Below are positions 1-6,713 of a DNA stretch of 7,005 nt, one piece after another (the first letter of the stretch is position 1; each line of letters starts with the position of its first letter). This DNA is from Bacilli bacterium. GTDB lineage: Bacteria > Bacillota_I > Bacilli_A > RF39 > UBA660. Location: the NCBI GenBank assembly GCA_024693165.1, contig JAILLM010000074.1, forward strand, positions 1 to 7,005. Reading direction: 5' to 3'. Both the position numbers and the translations under genes were made by a program. The notes below the pieces were generated by a model. The model had not been told where the DNA came from, made no database searches, and saw only the letters and a program-made list of their open reading frames with translations.

Positions 1-503
1 ATATAAGCATGTAGATACATAATATTATATATAGAAGTATCTTTTGAAACTTCATTATATTTATATTGATATGATAAAGTAGCAAGTCTTAAGCTATCAT
101 TATTATAATTCCCATAATAATTTAAAACGTAATCTGCTCCATCTTTTAATTTAAGTAGTTTAACACCAAATAAATCTTCAGCTTCACTATAAGTATATTT
201 TGATTTAGTAATATCATTTTTACTTATTCTTTTATCAACAGGTTCCATATTTAGATCTAGTTTAATTTTTGTTTTATCACTAATATCTTTTATTGGATTA
301 TTAGTTTTATTAGCTATTACATATACACTTCCTGATACAGTAATTACTAACGCTAATATTAATACTACTGCATATCTTAATGATAATGTTAATTTATTCT
401 TATTATTTTTATATAAAATCTTATTCATATTATTATTTATTATTATGTCATCGAGTTTAATTTTATCGAAAGTATTTCTAAATTTATTATTTATTTCTTT
501 CAT
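1..503 (-). CDS. Probable membrane-anchored anti-sigma factor (partial, C-terminus beyond the window)
   Basis: I translated this frame by hand. It is open from the ATG at 503 to the left edge, about 167 codons with no stop, so the 3' end is missing. The N-terminal ~43 residues are short, polar and lysine/asparagine-rich, followed by one hydrophobic helix at about residues 44-64 (RYAVVLILALVITVSGSVYV). The rest would be extracytoplasmic, with a YSEAEDLFGVKLLKL stretch vaguely like DUF4367-type anti-sigma C-termini; that resemblance is weak. No HxxxCxxC zinc-finger (ZAS) motif is visible. The start overlaps the last 17 bases of the upstream ECF sigma gene and is preceded by GGAGGG (514-509), 5 nt away, so translation is probably coupled. 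Position, topology and coupling are what one expects of an anti-sigma factor that holds its partner at the membrane until an envelope signal arrives. The role is inferred from context; the family is not firmly identified. Confidence 0.72.
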   Translation of the reverse strand, partial: MKEINNKFRNTFDKIKLDDIIINNNMNKILYKNNKNKLTLSLRYAVVLILALVITVSGSVYVIANKTNNPIKDISDKTKIKLDLNMEPVDKRISKNDITKSKYTYSEAEDLFGVKLLKLKDGADYVLNYYGNYNNDSLRLATLSYQYKYNEVSKDTSIYNIMYLHAY

Positions 504-969
504 AATTACCCTCCATTAACTCTTTTAGTTTTTCCTTCCCTCTTTTTAATCTCGTTTTAATCGTAGACTCATTAGTTTTTAAAAGACCTGATATTTCTTT
601 TATTGAATAACCTTCATAATAATATAAATATAAAGGTATTCTATAGCTTTTATTCAATTCTTTTAAAGCATCTAATAAATCATTATTTTTAATATTGGTT
701 TGTAGATTATAATCACATTTTTCTAAAGAAGATGTTAGTTTTCTCCATGATGAAACAAGTATATTTTTCGAATCATTTATAGCTACCTTAAATAAAAATG
801 CTTTTACTTTTTCTTCTTCAAAATTATTTCTTTTTAAATAATCATAAAATTTAGTAAAAGTTTTTTGGCAGATATCTTCACTATCTTGTGAATTTAAAGT
901 ATAACTATATGCTAATCTAAAAACATCATTGTAGTATTTTTTATAAAATTTTATAAACTTTTCTTCCAT
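487..969 (-). CDS. ECF-family RNA polymerase sigma factor (sigma-70 regions 2 and 4)
   Basis: This is a 160-residue extracytoplasmic-function sigma factor that directs RNA polymerase to a small regulon. Region 2 spans about residues 5-75, with the acidic DSEDICQKTFTKFY stretch and FLFKVAINDSKNI (region 2.3/2.4-like). Region 4 spans about residues 97-151 and holds the helix-turn-helix, YSIKEISGLLKTNESTIKTR followed by a basic recognition/exit helix. There are no sigma 1.1 or region 3 domains, as is normal for ECF factors. An in-frame ATG at 981 exists, but only the ATG at 969 has a good ribosome binding site (GGAG at 979-976, 6 nt spacer), so I start there. The 3' end overlaps the putative anti-sigma gene. 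A candidate ECF promoter lies just upstream, suggesting autoregulation. The upstream gene is closed off by a terminator, so this pair is probably its own transcription unit. The ECF class is clear; the subgroup and signal cannot be told. Confidence 0.93.
   Translation of the reverse strand: MEEKFIKFYKKYYNDVFRLAYSYTLNSQDSEDICQKTFTKFYDYLKRNNFEEEKVKAFLFKVAINDSKNILVSSWRKLTSSLEKCDYNLQTNIKNNDLLDALKELNKSYRIPLYLYYYEGYSIKEISGLLKTNESTIKTRLKRGKEKLKELMEGNYERNK
509..514 (-). promoter_or_regulatory. Ribosome binding site of the anti-sigma gene, inside the sigma coding region
   Basis: GGAGGG on the minus strand lies 5 nt before the ATG at 503 and within the last codons of the sigma gene (Met-Glu-Gly-Asn region). 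It decides the start of the downstream gene and places its initiation under ribosomes finishing the sigma gene. This is a typical arrangement for keeping sigma and anti-sigma levels matched. Confidence 0.8.
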
Positions 970-1003
970 ATTTATCTCCATGTTTCAACATCTTCTACAT
1001 AAT

Positions 1004-1031
1004 AAACAAATGAGCAACCAAAAAAGTTTCA
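1004..1031 (-). promoter_or_regulatory. Candidate ECF-type (autoregulatory) promoter of the sigma gene
   Basis: Read on the minus strand, TGAAACTTTTTTGG begins at 1031. The TGAAAC core with a trailing T-run matches the AAC-type -35 element of Firmicute ECF promoters. About 16 nt later comes TCATTTGTTTATT (around 1013-1001), which could hold the -10 element, although it lacks the CGT core of B. subtilis SigW/SigV sites. A transcript starting near 1000 would give a leader of about 30 nt, leaving the GGAG and the ATG at 969 intact. The -35 is seen in the sequence; its use by the adjacent sigma factor is inference. Confidence 0.45.
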
Positions 1032-1061
1032 TTTATATATAAATTTTATCAAAAAAAATTA

Positions 1062-1095
1062 AGCAAAGAAAAAGAAAGTGATTTTTCACTTTCTT
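1062..1095 (-). terminator. Intrinsic terminator after the tail-anchored protein gene
   Basis: On the minus strand there is a perfect 10-bp hairpin, arms 1095-1086 and 1081-1072 (AAGAAAGTGA and its complement) with a 4-nt loop, followed by a T-rich tract (TTTCTTTGCTT). The 5' arm begins within the TAA stop codon (1096-1094). It separates the pyrophosphatase/tail-anchored unit from the sigma operon. Confidence 0.75.
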
Positions 1096-1501
1096 AATAT
1101 TTAAAATTCTTAATAATCATTGGTAATTCTATTAAAAGAATAAGTAATATTATACCTATTATTATACTTAGTATAATTACCGTTTGTTTCTTTCTTTCCT
1201 CTGGAGTTTGAGTATCCATTGTTACATTAGCTTTTTCAAATGACTCTTGATTGAAGTTTTCATTTGCATCTTGCATTGAAGTAATCGCAATCTTTTGAGT
1301 GTCATTTAGTTGCCTTCCTTTATATGTAGCAACTTCCTCTTCTTCTGGAGGAGTATCAATAGAATCATCCTTGAATTGTGCTTGAGTTTTATTATCTTCC
1401 TCAAGTTTCTTTAATGCTTCTTCCTCACTGATAGCTATTGGTTTAACGGTTGTTGATAAATCAACAGTTATTCTTGTTACTTTATTATCTTCTTCATTCA
1501 T
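1094..1501 (-). CDS. Acidic tail-anchored membrane protein of unknown function
   Basis: I do not recognise this 135-residue protein. Residues 1-105 are hydrophilic and rich in Glu, Asp, Gln and Thr, with acidic runs (SEEEALKKLEED, PPEEEEV), and look largely unstructured or coil-forming. A single strong hydrophobic segment lies at about residues 107-129 (VIILSIIIGIILLILLIELP), followed by a six-residue basic tail (KNFKY at the end). With no signal peptide and the helix at the extreme C-terminus, it should be tail-anchored with its acidic domain in the cytoplasm. The gene starts 6 nt after the pyrophosphatase stop codon and has no Shine-Dalgarno sequence (the bases before the ATG read AATAGCCT), so translation probably depends on ribosomes re-initiating from the gene above. 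No alternative Met occurs before residue 76. It ends in a terminator. A functional link to the pyrophosphatase is suggested only by this coupling. Confidence 0.75.
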   Translation of the reverse strand: MNEEDNKVTRITVDLSTTVKPIAISEEEALKKLEEDNKTQAQFKDDSIDTPPEEEEVATYKGRQLNDTQKIAITSMQDANENFNQESFEKANVTMDTQTPEERKKQTVIILSIIIGIILLILLIELPMIIKNFKY

Positions 1502-1507
1502 AGGCTA

Positions 1508-3130
1508 TTAACTATGGTCAATTACAGACATTAAGTTAGGTACCATTTGTTTCTTTCTACTCATGACACCTTTTAGTAATTGTCCTTGCTCAATATCTTG
1601 AAGACCATATGCTATTCTAATTAGTTCTTTTGATCTAGTTGAGAATAATACATTAGAATCATTAGTAATAATATTTGTAACGAATAATGCACAAATCTTA
1701 TAACCATGATGTTCTTGTTCTTCATCTAGAGCTTTTATAATATCTTCTTTAACGTCTTTAAATCCGCTAAAGTCAGTTGTGAATACTTGTCCTATAACCA
1801 TTGATTCATCACCAATGTTGTATGTTTTGAAATCTCTAAAGATGATATCTCTTGCAGATAATCCTTCGATAGAAATACCACTTTCAAGAAGTTCCATTCC
1901 ATATTTATTTAAATCTACTTTTGCAATTGAAGCTAAGTCTTTAGCAATAAGCTTATCATTTGCAGTTGTAGTTGGACTCTTTAATACTAAAGTATCTGAA
2001 AGAATACCACTTAATAACATACCTGCGATATGTTTTGGAATCTTAGTATTTGTTTCTTTAAATAAGTAATAAATAATACTACAACAAGATCCAAGTGCCA
2101 TATTTCTAAAGTTAATTGGATTAGAAGTAATGATATCACCAATATTATGATGGTCAATTATCTCTAAAATATTAGCTTCATTTAGGCCAGTTGCAGATTG
2201 GTTAAACATATTATGGTCTACTAAGATAACTTTCTTACGAGTTATTTCATGAGCATCAATAGTTCTTAACATACCTAAACATAATCCATTGCTATTAACA
2301 ATTGGATAGTTAGTATGTTTAACTTTACTTGTTGCTTCTTCAAAATCAGTTAAGTAATCATTTGCATTAAATGTAATGATTTTTTCATTTCTCTTAATTG
2401 ATTTAATTGGATTAGCTAAACATAAAAGTCTTGCAATCTTGAAACTTGATTTAGATGAAACAAGTACATTAATCTTATTCTTTTTAGCTAATTCTTTTTG
2501 TTCTTTAGAAAGTTTTCTATTCTTAACTAAAATAATCATTTTAACTTTTTTATTCAAAGCATGATTAATGATAGATTCTCTATCACCAACAATTAAAATA
2601 GATTCTTCATCTAATGGAATATCTCTAATGAATGTTACATCATCAAATGTTGCAGCATGTGCATATCCTGAGATATTATCATCAAATTGTAAATAGTCTG
2701 ATACATTTAAAATACTTAAAAGGTTTTCAAACGGAGTATCTATTTTAATAGATTCATTGTATATCATATCATAAGCTATTTCTTTTAATGATACATAACC
2801 TACGAACTTTTTATTGTCATCTACTAGTGGAACACCAGTAAATGCATATTGATTCATTAAACTATATGCTTCGAAAATAGTTTTATTTTCATTAATCATA
2901 TAATTCTTATTATATTTAACGTCTTTGATTTTTACTTTAACGTCATTTAAATATTCTGGAGCTTCTATACCGAACTTCTTAAGTGCAAATTCAGTTTCAG
3001 GATTAATATCACTTAATCTTCTTGGCTCAGTATTCATCCCTAATTGATTTTTTAAATATGATAAAGCAATTGATGAACATATTGAATCTGAATCTGGATT
3101 TCTATGTCCAAATACATATACTTTTTCCAT
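1508..3130 (-). CDS. ppaC: Manganese-dependent inorganic pyrophosphatase, family II, with CBS-DRTGG-CBS regulatory insert
   Basis: This 540-residue cytoplasmic enzyme hydrolyses pyrophosphate to two phosphates, pulling forward nucleic-acid, protein and other biosynthetic reactions. The N-terminal DHH part carries GHRNPDSDS at residues 8-16, with metal ligands His9, Asp13 and Asp15. The DHH part resumes after the insert with VDHN (Asp305), the DHH signature IDHHN (325-329) and GILSDT (Asp379). The DHHA2 domain follows, ending with SRKKQMVP (524-531), which binds substrate. The insert has CBS1 at about 66-125, a DRTGG domain at about 178-245 (GDRES) and CBS2 at about 247-298. In known family members this insert binds adenine nucleotides: AMP/ADP inhibit, and diadenosine polyphosphates activate when DRTGG is present. 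Length and order match the Clostridium-type CBS-PPase. A GTG nine bases upstream is in frame, but it sits inside the likely ribosome binding site (AGGGTG, 3144-3139), so I start at the ATG. All catalytic ligands are present. Confidence 0.96.
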   Translation of the reverse strand: MEKVYVFGHRNPDSDSICSSIALSYLKNQLGMNTEPRRLSDINPETEFALKKFGIEAPEYLNDVKVKIKDVKYNKNYMINENKTIFEAYSLMNQYAFTGVPLVDDNKKFVGYVSLKEIAYDMIYNESIKIDTPFENLLSILNVSDYLQFDDNISGYAHAATFDDVTFIRDIPLDEESILIVGDRESIINHALNKKVKMIILVKNRKLSKEQKELAKKNKINVLVSSKSSFKIARLLCLANPIKSIKRNEKIITFNANDYLTDFEEATSKVKHTNYPIVNSNGLCLGMLRTIDAHEITRKKVILVDHNMFNQSATGLNEANILEIIDHHNIGDIITSNPINFRNMALGSCCSIIYYLFKETNTKIPKHIAGMLLSGILSDTLVLKSPTTTANDKLIAKDLASIAKVDLNKYGMELLESGISIEGLSARDIIFRDFKTYNIGDESMVIGQVFTTDFSGFKDVKEDIIKALDEEQEHHGYKICALFVTNIITNDSNVLFSTRSKELIRIAYGLQDIEQGQLLKGVMSRKKQMVPNLMSVIDHS

Positions 3131-3154
3131 TATAACCACACCCTATTCTTTAAC

Positions 3155-3183
3155 TGGAAAAAACTACTAGTATATAGTAGTTT
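3155..3183 (-). terminator. Hairpin terminator between the DUF2975-like gene and ppaC
   Basis: The minus strand shows a perfect 9-bp hairpin, arms 3183-3175 and 3169-3161 (AAACTACTA and its complement) with a 5-nt loop, running into TTTTTT partly contained in the stem and then CC. It begins 6 nt after the TAA stop of the upstream gene. The stem is A/T-rich and the U-tract short, so termination may be leaky. The loop region also reads TATACT (3174-3169), a possible -10 for ppaC, but I see no matching -35. Confidence 0.55.
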
Positions 3184-3189
3184 GTCGTT

Positions 3190-3930
3190 TTACTTAGAAG
3201 ATACAGTAGCAGGTTTCTTTTTTCTTCTTCTACGTTTTTTTGGTTTAGACTCAGTTGTTTCTTCTTTATCTTCTTTTGCTTGAGTTTTTAGTTTTAATTT
3301 TTCAATTTCTAAATCAGATATTTGAGCTCTATATTCTTCAAGCTCTAAATCATACTCGTTGCGTTTTTTATCAATGTTATAACCTGAAACTAGTACCATA
3401 TACAATAAAACGGCGACAAACAGGAACATTATACCACTAAAGTCAAATGAAGAAAAGTTTAAAAATGCGTGTGTAATAATAATATTTAATGTCATTATTA
3501 CAGGTTGTGCAAATGAAGCAACTAAAGCAACTTTTATCGATTCATAAAGCACATTTATGTTCTTGCTAGTAAACACTTTATCATTAACAATTGTTTTAAA
3601 AATTTCTTTAAATCTATATAGTAAAACATATATTAATCCATAATGTAATGAGTATGCAAATGAGTATAAAAGTAAACCTATTTTTGCATGAGTTTTACCA
3701 ATAAGTCTAATTGTAGATATCGCATCATTATTACTATAATAAGTAATTATTTCATACATTCTTGCTAGTAGCACATTTTCAATTGAACTTCCTTTAAATA
3801 CAAATATAAGCCCTGATGCTATAAATGCTCCTAAGTAGAATACTCCTAATGCAAGTGCTACATATTTAAATATAGTTAATGTAGTACATCCTATTGCATA
3901 TATTTCATTTTTTGTATTAAGTCTTTTCAT
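3190..3930 (-). CDS. Four-helix membrane protein (DUF2975-like) with long charged, basic C-terminal tail
   Basis: This is a 246-residue integral membrane protein. Hydrophobic helices lie at about 20-45, 83-106, 132-155 and 164-183. Between helices 2 and 3 is RFKEIFKTIVNDKVFTSKNI, which resembles the loop of DUF2975 proteins (basic helix, then a Phe-Thr before the third helix). The family call is by eye and tentative. After helix 4 comes a hydrophilic tail: a Glu/Lys/Leu-rich probable coiled coil (about 188-222) and an extremely basic stretch, KKRRRRKKK (231-239). Such a tail is not part of the DUF2975 core as I know it. The frame is open up to a GTG at 3969, but no ribosome binding site precedes it. 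GAGG at 3945-3942 serves the ATG at 3930 (11 nt) or the GTG at 3933 (8 nt). Many DUF2975 proteins sit beside small Xre-type regulators; none is present here. The function is unknown. Confidence 0.8.
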   Translation of the reverse strand: MKRLNTKNEIYAIGCTTLTIFKYVALALGVFYLGAFIASGLIFVFKGSSIENVLLARMYEIITYYSNNDAISTIRLIGKTHAKIGLLLYSFAYSLHYGLIYVLLYRFKEIFKTIVNDKVFTSKNINVLYESIKVALVASFAQPVIMTLNIIITHAFLNFSSFDFSGIMFLFVAVLLYMVLVSGYNIDKKRNEYDLELEEYRAQISDLEIEKLKLKTQAKEDKEETTESKPKKRRRRKKKPATVSSK

Positions 3931-3948
3931 CACACTACCAACCTCTTT

Positions 3949-3977
3949 ATTATATTTAAAGAATATCACAAATTATA
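3949..3977 (-). promoter_or_regulatory. Possible promoter of the DUF2975-like gene (-10 only)
   Basis: Two perfect TATAAT hexamers occur on the minus strand (3977-3972 and 3954-3949) in the gap between uvrB and the membrane protein gene. The nearer one lies only a few bases before the GAGG ribosome binding site and would leave almost no leader, so the farther one is more practical. Neither has a clear -35 at 16-18 nt. In such AT-rich DNA these matches may be chance. No terminator hairpin is evident between the two genes, so read-through from uvrB is an alternative. Confidence 0.3.
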
Positions 3978-3993
3978 CTTATTTAAAAGTTAA

Positions 3994-5949
3994 CTACTCG
4001 CTTTTTAATTCAAATAAAGCATTTCTTAATTCAATAGCTCTTTCAAAGTCCATATCTTTTGCTGCCTTTTTCATTTCTTCTTCTAATTCAACGATTAGAG
4101 TTTCTTTATCTTTCTTATTAAGTTTTTCAACATCAGTCTTACTTACTACTTCATCAACAGTGTTAGAAATAGGTCCTCTGATATCTTTAATAATTGTTTT
4201 AGGAATAATACCATGTTCTGAATTATATGCTTCTTGGATTTCTCTTCTACGATTAGTTTCTTTGATAGCATAGTTCATTGATTCACTAATATTATCTGCA
4301 TACATGATTACATGACCATTAGCATTTCTTGCACATCTACCAATAATTTGGATTAAACTACGATCACTTCTTAAGAATCCTTGTTTATCTGCATCTAAGA
4401 TTGCTATTAAAGATACTTCTGGTAGATCTATACCTTCTCTTAAAAGATTAATACCTACTAGAACATCTATAGTTCCTTTTCTTAAATCATTTAAGATTTT
4501 CAATCTTTCTAGAGTTTTAATTTCACTATGTAAGTAACCTACTTTTATACCTACTGATTTTAAATATGAAGTAAGTTCTTCAGACATACGAATTGTAAGA
4601 GTTGTAATAAGTACTCTTTCATTTTTTTCTTTTCTTATATTTATTTCATTAATTAAATCATCAATTTGACCTTCAGTTTTTCTTACATCAATAGTTGGAT
4701 CAAGTAAGCCTGTTGGTCTAATGATTTGTTCAACCACCTTATTATCAACAAGTTCCATTTCATAGTCTCCAGGTGTAGCTGATACATAAATAGTTTGATT
4801 TAATTTAGACTCAAATTCATCAAACTTAAGTGGTCTATTATCTAATGCACTTGGAAGTCTAAATCCATAATCTACTAAAGTAGTTTTACGCATTCTATCC
4901 CCATTATACATTCCCCTTACTTGAGGAACTGTTACATGGGATTCATCTATAATAAGTAAAAAATCTTTTGGAAAGAAATCAATTAATGTTGAAGGAGTTT
5001 CTCCTTCTCCTCTTAGAGCTAAATGTCTTGAGTAATTTTCAATTCCATGGCAGAATCCCGTTTCTCTTAACATTTCTAAATCATAATTAACTCTTTCCTT
5101 AATTCTTTGTGCTTCAATATATTTATTATTCTCTTCAAAGAATTTTAATCTTTCTTTTAATTCTGCTTCGATTCTATTGCAAGCTTCATTTAATTTTTCT
5201 TTATTAGTAACAAAGTGAGTTGCTGGGAATAACACAACTGACTTTTTAGTGTTTATTATTGAACCAGTTAAACAATCAAATTCACATATTCTATCAACTT
5301 CATCACCAAATAATTCAATTCGAATACCATTTTTCTTTTCTGATGATGGAATTATATCAATAGTGTCTCCACGAGATCTAAAAGTACCTCTATGGAAATC
5401 TATATCATTTCTTTCATAGTTCATTTCAACAAGTCTTTTCATTATATATTCTTTTGAATATTCTTCACCTTGCAAAACAACTAATGCTTCATTTTCATAA
5501 TCTTCTTTATCACCTAAACCATAGATACATGATACAGATGAAACAATGATAGTATCATTTCTTGTAATAAGTGCTTCAGTCGCAGCATGTCTTAACTCAT
5601 CAATTTCATCATTAATAGATGCATCTTTTTCAATATATGTATCACTTGAAGGCACATATGCTTCTGGTTGATAGTAATCATAATAAGAAACAAAGTATTC
5701 TACCCTGTTATTTGGAAATAATTCTTTAAATTCACTATAAAGCTGTCCAGCTAATGTTTTATTGTGTGCAAGAATAAGTGTTGGTTTATTTACCTTAGCA
5801 ATTACATTTGCCATAGTAAATGTTTTACCTGTTCCAGTTGCACCTAATAATACTTGAGACTTTTTTCCTGAATTTATTCCATCAACTAACTTTTCAATAG
5901 CTTCAGGTTGATCTCCACTTGGACTATATTTAGATACTAGTTCAAACAT
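3994..5949 (-). CDS. uvrB: UvrABC nucleotide excision repair system subunit B
   Basis: This 651-residue UvrB is loaded by UvrA at DNA lesions, verifies the damage with its helicase-like motor, and recruits UvrC for incision. Visible motifs are Walker A GATGTGKT (36-43), the damage-probing beta-hairpin [12 protein letters not shown] (89-100), Walker B DESH (335-338), SATPGD (390-395), motif [15 protein letters not shown], motif [11 protein letters not shown] (534-542), and a C-terminal UVR coiled-coil domain (about 617-649) that contacts UvrC. Length is typical. An in-frame ATG at 6003 would add 18 residues, but it lies inside the preceding terminator. The ATG at 5949 has AAGGAGGT 5 nt upstream and gives the canonical [18 protein letters not shown]-terminus. 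Motif VI departs from the usual QTIGRAARN at two positions, though both arginines remain. uvrA, a frequent neighbour, does not follow. No LexA-type SOS box is visible upstream. Confidence 0.98.
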   Translation of the reverse strand: MFELVSKYSPSGDQPEAIEKLVDGINSGKKSQVLLGATGTGKTFTMANVIAKVNKPTLILAHNKTLAGQLYSEFKELFPNNRVEYFVSYYDYYQPEAYVPSSDTYIEKDASINDEIDELRHAATEALITRNDTIIVSSVSCIYGLGDKEDYENEALVVLQGEEYSKEYIMKRLVEMNYERNDIDFHRGTFRSRGDTIDIIPSSEKKNGIRIELFGDEVDRICEFDCLTGSIINTKKSVVLFPATHFVTNKEKLNEACNRIEAELKERLKFFEENNKYIEAQRIKERVNYDLEMLRETGFCHGIENYSRHLALRGEGETPSTLIDFFPKDFLLIIDESHVTVPQVRGMYNGDRMRKTTLVDYGFRLPSALDNRPLKFDEFESKLNQTIYVSATPGDYEMELVDNKVVEQIIRPTGLLDPTIDVRKTEGQIDDLINEINIRKEKNERVLITTLTIRMSEELTSYLKSVGIKVGYLHSEIKTLERLKILNDLRKGTIDVLVGINLLREGIDLPEVSLIAILDADKQGFLRSDRSLIQIIGRCARNANGHVIMYADNISESMNYAIKETNRRREIQEAYNSEHGIIPKTIIKDIRGPISNTVDEVVSKTDVEKLNKKDKETLIVELEEEMKKAAKDMDFERAIELRNALFELKSE

Positions 5950-5954
5950 AATAT

Positions 5955-5962
5955 ACCTCCTT
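5955..5962 (-). promoter_or_regulatory. Strong ribosome binding site deciding the uvrB start
   Basis: AAGGAGGT on the minus strand is a near-perfect complement to the 16S rRNA tail. It lies 5 nt before the ATG at 5949 and rules against the upstream in-frame ATG at 6003. A second weaker GAGGTG lies a few bases further upstream (5970-5965). Confidence 0.88.
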
Positions 5963-5971
5963 AACACCTCT

Positions 5972-6000
5972 ATTATATAAAAAAGAATGTTTAATTTAAA
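5972..6000 (-). promoter_or_regulatory. Candidate vegetative promoter of uvrB
   Basis: On the minus strand TTTAAA (6000-5995) is followed after 17 nt by TATAAT (5977-5972). The -10 is a perfect match and the -35 matches four of six positions. The -35 lies inside the terminator hairpin of the upstream gene, so the two elements share the same bases. It would give a short leader of roughly 15-20 nt to the uvrB start. AT-richness makes chance matches possible. Confidence 0.42.
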
Positions 6001-6009
6001 CATTCTTTT
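5977..6009 (-). terminator. Intrinsic terminator after the coiled-coil protein gene
   Basis: The minus strand has a perfect 12-bp hairpin, arms 6009-5998 and 5992-5981 (AAAAGAATGTTT and its complement) with a 5-nt A/T loop; pairing could extend two more bases. It runs into TTTTTTATA. The stem's 5' arm starts within the TAA stop codon (6010-6008). The stem is symmetric enough that it could also work for plus-strand transcripts, but no plus-strand gene ends here. Confidence 0.72.
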
Positions 6010-6709
6010 AATAATGATAAGTATAATTTGTTAGTTTTGTATTGCCTATTTTTAAATTCTTTATCTTTTTATCTATATTATAGAAATCATTAAATATTTC
6101 ATTATAGTTTTCTAGTGTATCTCTAATCTCAGCTGCATAGTCTTCATGTTTAGTTCTATCATTAAGTGATTTAATTTCTAAATTAGCTATTTCTTTAGTT
6201 TGTTCTAGTTGGTCTCTTTCAACTTTTAAATCAAATGAATCTTTAGAGTTTTCTTTTTTCTTAGTTATCAATTCAATTTGTTTATTTATTACTTCGATTC
6301 TATCTAATTTAATTTTATCTATTTTCTTTTCTCTAGATTTTCTATCAATTGTTAAATCATATAAAGTTACTTCATCTTTATAAGGATTATAGGAGAATAC
6401 TTTGTAGTCTTGGATATGAGAAGGAATTATATAACCAAGATCTTCCCTTCCTGTATAAAGTTTTTTAACATTTGAATCATTACCAAGTAAAAAAATCGCA
6501 TGTTTATAGATATTGAATCTAGCTAAATCATTATAAATAGAAGTATTCTTTAACTCATTCAAAACATCTTCTGGGATTTCATTACCATTAAGTGAAGATA
6601 CTTCAAGATTTAGTAATGATTTATAGTATTCAATTACTTCTTTTGAATAAATCCTTTTGTAAAACTCTACTCTACTTTCTAATTCTTCTTTTTCTTTAAT
6701 TATTTTCAT
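6008..6709 (-). CDS. Hypothetical charged coiled-coil protein
   Basis: I do not recognise this 233-residue protein. It has no signal peptide and no membrane helix, so it is probably cytoplasmic. Residues 1-40 look helical and charged. A middle part (about 60-120) has alternating hydrophobic and aromatic residues suggesting a small folded domain ([43 protein letters not shown]). Residues about 125-222 are Lys/Glu/Ile/Leu-rich with heptad-like spacing and probably form one or two long coiled coils. The last residues are aromatic (TNYTYHY). The start has an excellent ribosome binding site (AAGGAGG, 6720-6714, 4 nt spacer). The gene begins directly after the U-tract of the upstream terminator, leaving no room for a promoter in the gap, so it is expressed by read-through or from a promoter within the upstream gene. 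A structural or scaffolding role would be a guess. Confidence 0.75.
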   Translation of the reverse strand: MKIIKEKEELESRVEFYKRIYSKEVIEYYKSLLNLEVSSLNGNEIPEDVLNELKNTSIYNDLARFNIYKHAIFLLGNDSNVKKLYTGREDLGYIIPSHIQDYKVFSYNPYKDEVTLYDLTIDRKSREKKIDKIKLDRIEVINKQIELITKKKENSKDSFDLKVERDQLEQTKEIANLEIKSLNDRTKHEDYAAEIRDTLENYNEIFNDFYNIDKKIKNLKIGNTKLTNYTYHY

Positions 6710-6713
6710 ATTT

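Noticed and set aside
970..981. ATG at 981 as start of the sigma factor
   Set aside because: Only a weak AGAAG lies upstream, at a poor distance, and this ATG overlaps the GGAG that serves the ATG at 969. The four extra residues add nothing conserved. It cannot be fully excluded.
982..1093. Small RNA or riboswitch in the gap upstream of the sigma gene
   Set aside because: The gap is only about 110 nt, holds a terminator and a candidate promoter, and shows no further stable pairing that I can see.
1779..2069. Plus-strand open frame of about 96 codons inside ppaC
   Set aside because: It lies entirely antisense to a well-supported pyrophosphatase gene, has no ribosome binding site or recognisable domain, and reflects the complement of AT-rich coding sequence.
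2376..2564. Plus-strand hydrophobic open frame opposite the DRTGG region of ppaC
   Set aside because: Its Leu/Ile/Phe-rich product is what the complement of Lys/Glu/Asn-rich codons gives. There is no start signal, and the sense gene is certain.
3255..3440. Plus-strand open frame opposite the charged tail of the DUF2975-like gene
   Set aside because: It is the antisense of Lys/Glu codons, producing Leu/Phe runs, and has no ribosome binding site.
3931..3969. GTG start at 3969 for the DUF2975-like gene
   Set aside because: No ribosome binding site precedes it and the added residues contain the GAGG that serves the ATG/GTG at 3930/3933.
5950..6003. N-terminal extension of UvrB starting at the ATG at 6003
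   Set aside because: The extension lies in a terminator hairpin, is absent from the usual UvrB N-terminus, and lacks a ribosome binding site. AAGGAGGT points to the ATG at 5949.
5981..6009. Palindrome upstream of uvrB as a LexA/SOS operator
   Set aside because: The Firmicute LexA box has GAAC-N4-GTTC geometry. This palindrome reads GAATGTTT...AAACATTC and is better explained as a terminator stem.
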